NCBI GenBank assembly: GCA_902491625.1
Contig: CABUIO010000009.1
Span: 7,273-71,272 of the forward strand
Origin: an uncultured Porphyromonadaceae bacterium
Lineage (GTDB): Bacteria > Bacteroidota > Bacteroidia > Bacteroidales > Muribaculaceae
Direction of reading: 5' to 3'
Length of the DNA: 64,000 nt
The notes below the pieces were generated by a model, which searched no databases, had not been told where the DNA came from, and saw only the letters and a list, made by a program, of their open reading frames with translations. The translations under genes were made by a program, and so were the position numbers. Shown here piece by piece: positions 7,768-15,149 of the stretch (positions are counted from its first letter, which is position 1; each line of letters begins with the position of its first letter).

Positions 7768-9300
7768 ATGGATAAGTTCGGGGAAGCGATCTGTTCATTC
7801 TCGAACGACTTGCCTGATTATCAAAAGCCCGGCTATCTCATCATAGGCGCAGACGATAAAACCGGCGAAGTAGTTCCGATAAACATAACTGATTCTCTTT
7901 TAAAGAACATCGCATCCATCCGCACAGAAGGCAACATCCAGCCTCAGCCATCCATGACGGTAGAGAAAGTAATGCTTGATGGCGGTGCGGTAGTGGTGGT
8001 TGAAGTAGAGCCTGCATATTTTCCTCCAGTAAAGTATAAAGGGAAGATCTGCGTGAGAGTAGGGCCGCGAAGAGGATTTGCCAATGAAGATGACGAACGT
8101 AAACTCTATGAGAAGCGAGCCTCGCACGTATTGACGTTTGATGCTTTGCCTTGTATCGGGAGTTCACTTTCAGACATCGACATGATGTTGTTTAAGCAGA
8201 TATATCTCACTAAGGCTTATCCGGAAGATGTGCTTGAGAGTGACAAAAGGGATGTGAGACTACAGATGCAGTCCTTGGGTTTCTATGACATGAAACATGA
8301 TTGTCCCACCTTTGCTGGAATACTGATGTTCGGCAACAATGTTGAGCGCAGACTCCCGGGGGCATACGTACAGTATGTCCGATTTAGTGGTGGCAGTCGT
8401 GGTGCTGATGTCGCTTACGACTATAAATTCTCGGGCAATCTGATGACTATACTAAACCAACTGGACACCTTTGTCTCTACTACCATAGCCAAGAAGCGTC
8501 CGACGCCGGTAAGCGCTTTGAGAGAAGAAAACATCGTGGATTATCCGGCATGGGCAATTCGAGAATTGCTGATGAACGCAGTGTGTCACAGGGATTATGA
8601 GGGCAACGGCCCGATACAATTCTATCAGTATGATGATAGAATTGAAATCCTGAATCCCGGAGGATTATATGGCAAGGCTAATCCGAAGAACTTTCCGTGG
8701 GTAAATGATTATCGCAATGGAGTGATTGCCGAAGCCATGAAAGTCCTGGGATTCGTCAATCGCTTTAGTCGAGGCATACAAAGAGTGCAGGAAGAACTAA
8801 AAGAAAATGAAAACGGTGAAGCTGATTTCAAGCTTGATCTTGAAACTGCTTTTCTTGTTAAAGTCAATGTCTCTAAAAAGTCCTTAGTGCCAAAGGATGA
8901 TGCAAAAGATGACGCTTTGGATGATGCAAAAGACAAATCTGGCGCAAAGAATGGCACTTTGGATGATGCAAAAGACAAGTCTGGCGCAAAGGATGGCACT
9001 TTGGATGATACAAAAGACAAATCTGGCGCAAAGGATGGCACTTTGGATGATACAAAAGACAAATCTGACGCAAAGAATGGCACTTTGGAATGTTCAAATA
9101 TCACTTCTTCTGCTTATGTTACTTATTTATCAATCTTAGACAATAATTCCTTTTCACAAAAGAACTTGGCAGCCGAATCAGGTTTGTCTATAAGATCTAT
9201 CAGTCGCGCACTTTCCGAATTGAAACAAAAAGGAGTTATCGTTCGTGTCGGAGGCAAAAGATATGGACATTGGAAAATTCTAAAGAACTTAAAAAATTAG
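7768..9300 (+). CDS. AlbA_2 (Schlafen-like) ATP-binding / winged-helix regulator, probably frameshifted at its 5' end
   Basis: 510 residues from the ATG at 7768. Residues 1-110 are the AlbA_2 (Slfn) fold (GYLIIGADDKTGEVVPI, KICVRVGPRRGFANEDDER). A GHKL-like ATP-binding region follows (AIRELLMNAVCHRDYEGNG, RIEILNPGGLYG, FSRGIQRVQEEL), then a linker made of four 14-residue repeats, then a winged helix (KNLAAESGLSIRSISRALSE). Such proteins usually begin with 'LESDR.ERK'. That sequence (LLSDLESDRIERT) is present upstream in the same frame but without an ATG; the ATG at 7688 is one base out of phase. AT-rich composition and promoter-less placement after an unrelated stop suggest acquisition. Function: probable transcriptional or defence-linked regulator. 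Confidence 0.75.
   Translation: MDKFGEAICSFSNDLPDYQKPGYLIIGADDKTGEVVPINITDSLLKNIASIRTEGNIQPQPSMTVEKVMLDGGAVVVVEVEPAYFPPVKYKGKICVRVGPRRGFANEDDERKLYEKRASHVLTFDALPCIGSSLSDIDMMLFKQIYLTKAYPEDVLESDKRDVRLQMQSLGFYDMKHDCPTFAGILMFGNNVERRLPGAYVQYVRFSGGSRGADVAYDYKFSGNLMTILNQLDTFVSTTIAKKRPTPVSALREENIVDYPAWAIRELLMNAVCHRDYEGNGPIQFYQYDDRIEILNPGGLYGKANPKNFPWVNDYRNGVIAEAMKVLGFVNRFSRGIQRVQEELKENENGEADFKLDLETAFLVKVNVSKKSLVPKDDAKDDALDDAKDKSGAKNGTLDDAKDKSGAKDGTLDDTKDKSGAKDGTLDDTKDKSDAKNGTLECSNITSSAYVTYLSILDNNSFSQKNLAAESGLSIRSISRALSELKQKGVIVRVGGKRYGHWKILKNLKN
8917..9084 (+). repeat. Four tandem 42-bp repeats inside the AlbA_2 gene
   Basis: Units begin at 8917, 8959, 9001 and 9043, each coding LDDxKDKSxAKxGT. They differ at only a few bases (A/T in the third residue, N/D near the end). 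The 42-bp period preserves the frame, so copy number can change without breaking the protein. They form a charged, probably disordered linker before the winged helix. Confidence 0.9.
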
Positions 9301-9355
9301 CTAATTCTTTATCCTCAAATTTTATAAATCTTATAAGATATATACAATAGAGGGA

Positions 9356-9853
9356 TCAGCGGAGATGCAGGCAGCCGATCTGAAGCTCTACGCGGAAGGG
9401 GGTGGCGCGGCGACGCGACGGTGCCTGACTCTTGTGATAGTAAAAGGATTTTTGCCGGTCAAATGACTTGATGTCGAATTTGCGCGTCTGCCCTGCGGGA
9501 ATGTCGCAGTCTATCTCGACATGCCGGCTATGGAGCATCCTTCCGTCAAGTGTATAGTAAGAAAGTGTGAAATCAAGTCCGGTAAGCCTGCGGTCTGTTG
9601 TGTTCGTGATGAAAAAAGATTCTACCGAAGCTTCGGCGCGTTTGTCGAATCCGGTGATCTGAGCCTGATCAATGCTGTAGCCATCGTTGCACGGCACGCA
9701 TGGAGAACAGACAGTCAGGGAGCCTTCTGTCATTGCATTGGTGTCGGCAACTTCCGGCTTTACTGAGAGCTTCATCTTCCGGGCAAACACACAGGGACAG
9801 CATCCGGCCGCAATGGCCAGCGCCGTCCCTGCTATGATCAGCTTTCTGCACAT
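9356..9853 (-). CDS. Secreted protein of unknown function downstream of prfB
   Basis: 165 residues. It opens with a signal peptide (MCRKLIIAGTALAIAAGCCP). The mature part has the Ig-like stretch VESFFITNTTDRRLTGLDFT and LSYYTLDGRMLHSRHVEI, resembling small beta-sandwich periplasmic proteins; I do not recognise a named family. Its start lies 10 bases after the prfB stop on the same strand, so it is probably cotranscribed with prfB. The cysteines at 18-19 could be a lipobox variant (AGCC), which would make it a lipoprotein; the spacing is acceptable but not clear-cut. Confidence 0.6.
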   Translation of the reverse strand: MCRKLIIAGTALAIAAGCCPCVFARKMKLSVKPEVADTNAMTEGSLTVCSPCVPCNDGYSIDQAQITGFDKRAEASVESFFITNTTDRRLTGLDFTLSYYTLDGRMLHSRHVEIDCDIPAGQTRKFDIKSFDRQKSFYYHKSQAPSRRRATPFRVELQIGCLHLR

Positions 9854-9863
9854 AGTGCGCGGA

Positions 9864-10980
9864 TTATTCGAGAGTTGCCGCGAACTCCATCAGATATGCC
9901 TTGATGAAATCGTCGATGTCGCCGTCCATGACGCCTCCGACGTCGCTTGTCTGATAGTTGGTGCGGTGATCCTTCACGCGGCGGTCGTCGAAGACGTAGC
10001 TGCGGATCTGGCTGCCCCACTCGATCTTCTTCTTTCCTGCCTCGACCTTGGCCTGCTCTGCCAGACGATGTTCCATCTCCTTTTCGTAGAGTATGGATTT
10101 GAGATGGCGCAAGGCATTCTCCTTATTCTTAGGCTGGTCGCGCGTCTCGGTGTTCTCGATAAGGATCTCCTCCTGCTCGCCGGTGTAAGGATCCGTGAAC
10201 TGATAGCGCAGACGGACGCCCGACTCAACCTTGTTGACGTTCTGGCCCCCGGCGCCGCCGCTTCGGAAAGTATCCCACGACAGGAGAGCAGGCTGGATCT
10301 GAATGTCTATCGTGTCGTCGACCAAAGGCGTGACGAATACCGACGCAAACGAGGTCATGCGCTTGCCCTGAGCGTTGTAGGGGGAGACGCGCACGAGGCG
10401 GTGGACTCCGTTCTCGCTCTTGAGATAGCCGTATGCGTAGTCGCCCTCCACATTGATCGTCACCGACTTGATGCCGGCGTCATCACCTTCAAGCAGCTGG
10501 GCTATGGAAGTCTTATAGCCGTGGCGTTCGGCCCAGCGCAGATACATGCGCATGAGCATCTGCGCCCAGTCCTGACTCTCCGTGCCTCCGGCGCCTGAAT
10601 TGATCTTAAGGACGACTCCGAGCTTGTCTTCCTCGCGACGCAACATGTTGCGCAGCTCCAGATTCTCGATAGCCTTGATGACTTCGGCATATTGCGCGTC
10701 GACCTCATCTTCCGTGACAAGACCTTCCTTCACAAAATCGAAGGCGAGGGAAAGCTCCTCCACCTGCTTGTCGAGTTCCGTGTAGGAATCGATCCAGAAA
10801 TGCAATTCCTTGATTTTGCGCATCTGCGTCTCTGCGGCTTCGCGGTCTTCCCAGAAGTCGGCCACATGAGTGCGCAGTTCTTCTTCTTCGACTTCTATTT
10901 TCTTCGAGTCGATGTCAAAGATACCTCCTCAGCGCCAGCTTGCGCTCTAATGCCTCTTTGAGTTGTTCCTGAGTGATCAT
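9864..10980 (-). CDS. prfB: Peptide chain release factor 2, with programmed +1 frameshift
   Basis: RF2 ends translation at UGA and UAA. The body (9864-10916) has GGQ in RSGGAGGQNVNKVESG, which triggers peptidyl-tRNA hydrolysis. The codon-recognition loop reads SPY (VSPYNAQGKR) where the classical RF2 tripeptide is SPF. The first 21 codons run from ATG at 10980 to CTT at 10918, followed by an in-phase TGA at 10917-10915; skipping one base resumes in GAC at 10916-10914. The full product is about 371 residues. Annotating only from a start near 10865 would lose the N-terminal domain. A small secreted protein follows in the same operon. Confidence 0.93.
10914..10929 (-). promoter_or_regulatory. 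prfB autoregulatory +1 frameshift site
   Basis: On the minus strand AGGAGG (10929-10924) stands three bases before CTT-TGA-C (10920-10914). This is the classical RF2 arrangement: an internal Shine-Dalgarno-like element and a slippery CTT before UGA, so that low RF2 favours the shift and more RF2 is made. Confidence 0.93.
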
Positions 10981-11021
10981 TAGTCTGTTAAATTATTGAT
11001 TAATAAACTGTAATAAATACA

Positions 11022-12881
11022 TCAATATGGCTGATGGCTCACAAACAAGGGATCCGCGTCGATGAATTCATCAGGATAGAGTGTGTCGATAATACTGATG
11101 AAATTCTCACGCACCACCTTGCGGCGCACCTTGCCCGAGACAGCCAGTTCACCGGCCTCGACCGAGAGGTCGCGAGGCATTATGCCTATGTTGCGCACAT
11201 GCATATAATCAGCCAGTTCCTTCTGACGTTTTTCGATTTCCTCCATGAGGAGTTCCCGGGTCTTAGCGAGGGAAAGAAGTTCGTCATCACCGGAATATTG
11301 CCAATGTTTCTCACCGGCAATACGGCGAAGCTCGTTCATGTTTGGATAAACCAGCGCCGTCACATATTTTCTGGCGTCGGCCACAGCCACTACCCTTTCG
11401 AGCAACGGACTCTCCATTAGGGTATTCTCGATGAGCAGAGGGGGAACGAGCGTGCCTGTAGAGGTCTTGTAGATTTCCTTGAGGCGTCCGTTGATGACAA
11501 GCGCACCCGACCCGGTTATAAATCCGACATCGCCGGTGTGGAAATAGCCATCTTCGTCGAAAGCTGCACGAGTCTCTTCCGGAGCCTTGTAATAGCCTCT
11601 CATGACAGTCGGACCTTTCACCATCACCTCGCCGTTGTCGTTGATTTTAAGCTTAATGCCTTCAAGCGGATTGCCGACAGTGCCGACAACCGGATTAAGA
11701 AAGGGAAATATCGCCACGGATGCTGTTGTCTCGGTCAGGCCGTAACCAAGCAGGATATCGAATCCAGCTTTGAGGAAGAATCCCATGATCTTGTCGTTGA
11801 GCATTGAACCCGCTGTGGGGTAAATGCCTGGCTTGAGCAATCCTGACTGCTCACGGAGCTTCGAAAATACATGCTTGTCCCAATAGCGATACTCACGCTC
11901 CACACGCCAGGGAATCCTGCGTCCGGTGCGGCGATAGTAAAGGTTGCGCATCTTGCCGACATGGAAGGCGCGGCGAATAAGCTGCCGGCGCAGCCAGCTC
12001 TGCCGGTTGTAATATTCGAAATAGCAAGTGTATAGTTTCTCCCAGAAACGCGGCACACAGCACATCACGTGGGGATTGATCGTGCGCAGCATATAGGAGA
12101 TTTTCGCCGGATCATAGCAGAACGCTATGCGAAGGCCTCGATGCACACACATATAAAGCCACGTCTTTTCGAAAATATGGCTCATCGGAAGATACGAAAG
12201 CGACACCTCACCGGGATTAAGATTCACCAGGAACCTGTCGTGTATCTCCAGACCGGCATCAATCTGCTCGTGTCCGAGCATCACTCCCTTGGGCATTCCT
12301 GTCGTTCCGGTGGTGAACACCACAGAAGCCAGATCCTTGGAGTCACCTTCCTCGATGCGTCTGTCGAGTTCATCACGAAGCCCCGACTTATCTTTCTGAG
12401 CCATAAGGGTCCAGATACTCTCGCCGAGGTCGCCATAGCCGCCTCGGGTCTTCTCGTCCTCCCAGATGAGCACTATCTTGCGCAGCCTGTTGTCCGGATG
12501 GGATCTGACGAATCTGACGGCCATGTCATATTGCTTGCTGTCACCCACAAAGATAACGGAAGCCTCCGTAAGATTCATGATGTGGTTGAAAACATGCTGC
12601 GACTCATGGTGATTTATAGGAACCGATACGGCCCTGATCATAAAGAGAGCATAATCCAGAGAGAGCATCTGGGGGCAATTGGGGGAACACACGGCCACCA
12701 TATCGCCGGGACGCACTCCGAGGTCTATAAGCCCCATGGCAATCTGTTCTGTCTTATCCAGAAAACCCTTCCACGACGTAGACTTCCATTCGCCGGAAGT
12801 CTCGTCGATAAAACAATACAACTCGCGATTGCGGAAGTTGTAGACATTGTCAAGCAGATTTTCTATGATTTTATATGCCAT
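11022..12881 (-). CDS. Long-chain acyl-CoA synthetase (AMP-forming)
   Basis: 619 residues. It activates fatty acids with ATP and CoA through an acyl-adenylate. The P-loop-like motif VFTTGTTGMPKGVMLGH lies near residue 205, LLGYGLTETTA near 385 and YFHTGDVGFI near 455, the ordered motifs of the ANL superfamily; the C-terminal lid has GRLKEIYKTSTG. The ATG at 12881 (MAYKIIENLL) is preferred to a TTG 48 bases upstream because homologues start here. A -7 box on the same strand lies at 12987-12994. No operon partner is clear; prfB follows after 41 bases. Confidence 0.9.
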   Translation of the reverse strand: MAYKIIENLLDNVYNFRNRELYCFIDETSGEWKSTSWKGFLDKTEQIAMGLIDLGVRPGDMVAVCSPNCPQMLSLDYALFMIRAVSVPINHHESQHVFNHIMNLTEASVIFVGDSKQYDMAVRFVRSHPDNRLRKIVLIWEDEKTRGGYGDLGESIWTLMAQKDKSGLRDELDRRIEEGDSKDLASVVFTTGTTGMPKGVMLGHEQIDAGLEIHDRFLVNLNPGEVSLSYLPMSHIFEKTWLYMCVHRGLRIAFCYDPAKISYMLRTINPHVMCCVPRFWEKLYTCYFEYYNRQSWLRRQLIRRAFHVGKMRNLYYRRTGRRIPWRVEREYRYWDKHVFSKLREQSGLLKPGIYPTAGSMLNDKIMGFFLKAGFDILLGYGLTETTASVAIFPFLNPVVGTVGNPLEGIKLKINDNGEVMVKGPTVMRGYYKAPEETRAAFDEDGYFHTGDVGFITGSGALVINGRLKEIYKTSTGTLVPPLLIENTLMESPLLERVVAVADARKYVTALVYPNMNELRRIAGEKHWQYSGDDELLSLAKTRELLMEEIEKRQKELADYMHVRNIGIMPRDLSVEAGELAVSGKVRRKVVRENFISIIDTLYPDEFIDADPLFVSHQPY

Positions 12882-12986
12882 CGAACCGTGTGACTCAAAA
12901 TTCGCAGACGCCTGAGAGACAGTCCTCAAACAGCTTCTGCAAGCGATCGACCGACAGCAGCGGCAATCGCGATGTTAGACTGAGGG

Positions 12987-12994
12987 CAAAATTA
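12987..12994 (-). promoter_or_regulatory. -7 box upstream of the acyl-CoA synthetase gene
   Basis: TAATTTTG on the minus strand, about 105 bases before the ATG at 12881. No good -33 TTTG is seen at the usual distance. The 296-base space between this gene and pheS holds the two divergent promoters and nothing else I recognise. Confidence 0.45.
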
Positions 12995-13144
12995 ACAATT
13001 ATTTTTATAACAGCCGCCCTTAGCCGCGGAAAATTTCTTTAAAACCGCCCGAATCCGCCCTTTCAGCACCCTGAGAAGTCCTAATTCATAATGTGAAAAA
13101 GCGTGCAAGAATATTGAAGGTGCGACAACCGAAGACAAATCGTT

Positions 13145-13174
13145 TTTGCATTTCACAATTAATTAGTAACTTTG
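13145..13174 (+). promoter_or_regulatory. pheS promoter, abutting the start codon
   Basis: TTTG at 13145-13148 and TAACTTTG at 13167-13174, spacer 18. The pheS ATG begins at 13179, only four bases after the -7 box, so transcription would begin at or inside the start codon. Confidence 0.75.
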
Positions 13175-13178
13175 CGAC

Positions 13179-14207
13179 ATGTTAGAGAAAATCAATTCAC
13201 TCAAAGCAGAAATAGCACAGCTTTCGGCTTCTTCTCCAAAAGAAGTCGAGGAGCTTCGTATCAAATATCTGAGCAAGAAAGGTGCCGTAAGCCTCCTTTT
13301 CAACGATTTCCGCAATGTCCCTGCAGAACAGAAACGCGAGATCGGCCAGAAGATCAATGAGCTGAAGGAGTTTGCCACCAACCGCATCAACGAGCTGCGC
13401 GAACAGGCAGACAGCAGCGAGGCCGCCGGCGCTGCCGCTGACATCGACCTTACCCGCACGCCTTCGCCCGAGAAACTCGGCTCGCGCCATCCGCTCTCGC
13501 TGGTGCGCAACGAGATGATCGACATCTTCTCGCGCATGGGATTCACGATCGCCGAGGGTCCGGAGATCGAGGACGACTGGCATGTGTTCTCTTCACTCAA
13601 CTTCCCTGCCGACCATCCGGCGCGCGACATGCAGGACACCTTCTTCATATCGCGCCATCCGGCAGACGTGCTGCTGCGCACCCACACTTCGTCGGTGCAG
13701 ACCCGCACGATGGAACGTATACAGCCTCCTATCCGCATCGTATGCCCCGGACGTGTCTACCGCAACGAGGCGATTTCGGCACGTGCCCACTGCTTCTTCC
13801 ATCAGATCGAGGGTCTATACATCGACAAGGACGTGAGCTTCGCCGATCTGCGTCAGGCGCTGCTCTACTTCGCGCAGCAGATGTTCGGTCCCGAGACCAA
13901 GATACGTCTGCGCCCCAGCTATTTCCCCTTCACCGAGCCATCGGCCGAGATGGACATCAGCTGCAATCTATGCGGCGGCAAGGGATGTGCGTTCTGCAAA
14001 GGCACCGGTTGGGTTGAGATTCTCGGATGCGGCATGGTGGATCCCAACGTGCTTGAGGCATGCGGCATCGACTCCAAAGTCTACACCGGCTACGCTTTCG
14101 GCATGGGCGTGGAACGTATCACCAACCTCAAATATCAGGTGAAAGACCTGAGAATGTTCTCCGAAAACGACGTACGCTTCCTCTCCCTTTTCGACGGAGC
14201 GCACTGA
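13179..14207 (+). CDS. pheS: Phenylalanine-tRNA ligase alpha subunit
   Basis: 342 residues. Pairs with PheT to charge tRNA-Phe. The N-terminal coiled coil runs to about residue 90 (EVEELRIKYLSKKGAVSLL is the typical start region). The class II catalytic core follows: motif 2 around CPGRVYRNEAISARAHCFFH near 188-207, and motif 3 GYAFGMGVERITNL near 310. The internal cysteine pair set CNLCGGKGCAFC is common in Bacteroidetes PheS. The start is fixed by homology, and it directly follows the promoter with almost no leader. pheT is not adjacent; nth follows 17 bases later and may be cotranscribed. Confidence 0.95.
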   Translation: MLEKINSLKAEIAQLSASSPKEVEELRIKYLSKKGAVSLLFNDFRNVPAEQKREIGQKINELKEFATNRINELREQADSSEAAGAAADIDLTRTPSPEKLGSRHPLSLVRNEMIDIFSRMGFTIAEGPEIEDDWHVFSSLNFPADHPARDMQDTFFISRHPADVLLRTHTSSVQTRTMERIQPPIRIVCPGRVYRNEAISARAHCFFHQIEGLYIDKDVSFADLRQALLYFAQQMFGPETKIRLRPSYFPFTEPSAEMDISCNLCGGKGCAFCKGTGWVEILGCGMVDPNVLEACGIDSKVYTGYAFGMGVERITNLKYQVKDLRMFSENDVRFLSLFDGAH

Positions 14208-14224
14208 CACAGCTACAATCCGAA

Positions 14225-14866
14225 ATGACTGTCAAAGAAAGATACGAGGGCATACTCTCGGCATTCCGCCGGAATATGCCCTCGCCGCATACAGAGCTGG
14301 AGTATGACACTCCTTTCCATCTACTTCTCTCGGTGATTCTGTCGGCTCAATGCACCGACAAGAGGGTAAACATGATCTCCCCGGCGCTCTTCGCGGCATT
14401 TCCAACACCGGAAGATCTGGCGGCTGTGGAGCCTGAGGACGTGTTCCCTTACATCAGCAGCGTGACCTTCCCCAACAACAAATCGAAGCATCTGGTCAAT
14501 GCGGCGCGCAAGATCGTGGCCGATTTCGGGGGCGAACTTCCCTCCGACATCGACAAGCTGATGACGCTGCCCGGCGTCGGCCGCAAGACAGCTAACGTGA
14601 TGCTCGCGGTTGTGTGGAACAAGGCGGCGATGCCTGTCGACACCCATGTCTTCCGCGTCAGCAACCGCCTCGGACTCACCCGCGACAGCAAGACACCTCT
14701 GGAGACTGAGAAGACGCTCTGCAAGCATATTCCCCTAGAGGAACTTTCCACGGCGCACCACTGGCTGATACTCCACGGACGCTACGTCTGCAAGGCACGC
14801 AAGCCGGACTGCCTCAACTGCTATCTGCAGCAATGGTGCCAGACCTATACCTCCGCAGGCAAATGA
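14225..14866 (+). CDS. nth: Endonuclease III
   Basis: 213 residues. It is a DNA glycosylase/AP lyase that removes oxidised pyrimidines. The helix-hairpin-helix motif LMTLPGVGRKTANVML is near residue 115, with the catalytic lysine in GRKTA and the aspartate in PVDTHVFR near 140. Four cysteines spaced C-x6-C-x2-C-x5-C near 190-206 hold the 4Fe-4S cluster. I chose the ATG at 14225 (MTVKERYEGIL) since a longer frame starts inside pheS and its extra residues are pheS read in another phase. It follows pheS by 17 bases. Confidence 0.94.
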   Translation: MTVKERYEGILSAFRRNMPSPHTELEYDTPFHLLLSVILSAQCTDKRVNMISPALFAAFPTPEDLAAVEPEDVFPYISSVTFPNNKSKHLVNAARKIVADFGGELPSDIDKLMTLPGVGRKTANVMLAVVWNKAAMPVDTHVFRVSNRLGLTRDSKTPLETEKTLCKHIPLEELSTAHHWLILHGRYVCKARKPDCLNCYLQQWCQTYTSAGK

Positions 14867-15010
14867 TATCTGGCGAACGAGGGGAACAATCAGAAACAAT
14901 CTTTTGAGGCAGAAGATGGGAAACCATAGGTGGCGAGGGTGGAACAGGCCGGAGCGTCCAATCTCCGGGAACATGCACATCACATAAACCAAGCCCTGAC
15001 AAGAGTGAAA

Positions 15011-15125
15011 CGACCAAAAAGTGAAATATTTTGGTCGGTCCTACAGACCTCAATTTTCATCGGGGCCTCTTTCCCGGAGCTTACGCTGCCGGGCTATTGT
15101 CGTTTCAGCCTTACAGGCCTTTCAC
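15011..15125. repeat. REP-like cluster of imperfect palindromes between nth and porU
   Basis: The 283-base gap between the convergent nth and porU genes holds a 9-bp stem (CGACCAAAA at 15011, TTTTGGTCG at 15029), a GGTC/GACC mini-hairpin (15037-15049), a CCCGG/CCGGG hairpin (15073-15093) and a TCAGCCTTACAGGCC segment. The composite resembles extragenic palindromic elements common in Bacteroidales genomes. It may also act as a bidirectional terminator. Confidence 0.45.
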
Positions 15126-15149
15126 CGTGGTTCCTGATGAGAACGATTA

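Noticed and set aside
8709..9104. Minus-strand frame of 131 codons with serine/phenylalanine repeats
   Set aside because: It is the shadow of the 42-bp repeats inside the AlbA_2 gene, with no start context or family signal.
12882..12929. TTG start 48 bases upstream of the acyl-CoA synthetase ATG
   Set aside because: Homologues begin at MAYKIIENLL, and the extra 16 residues have no family character.
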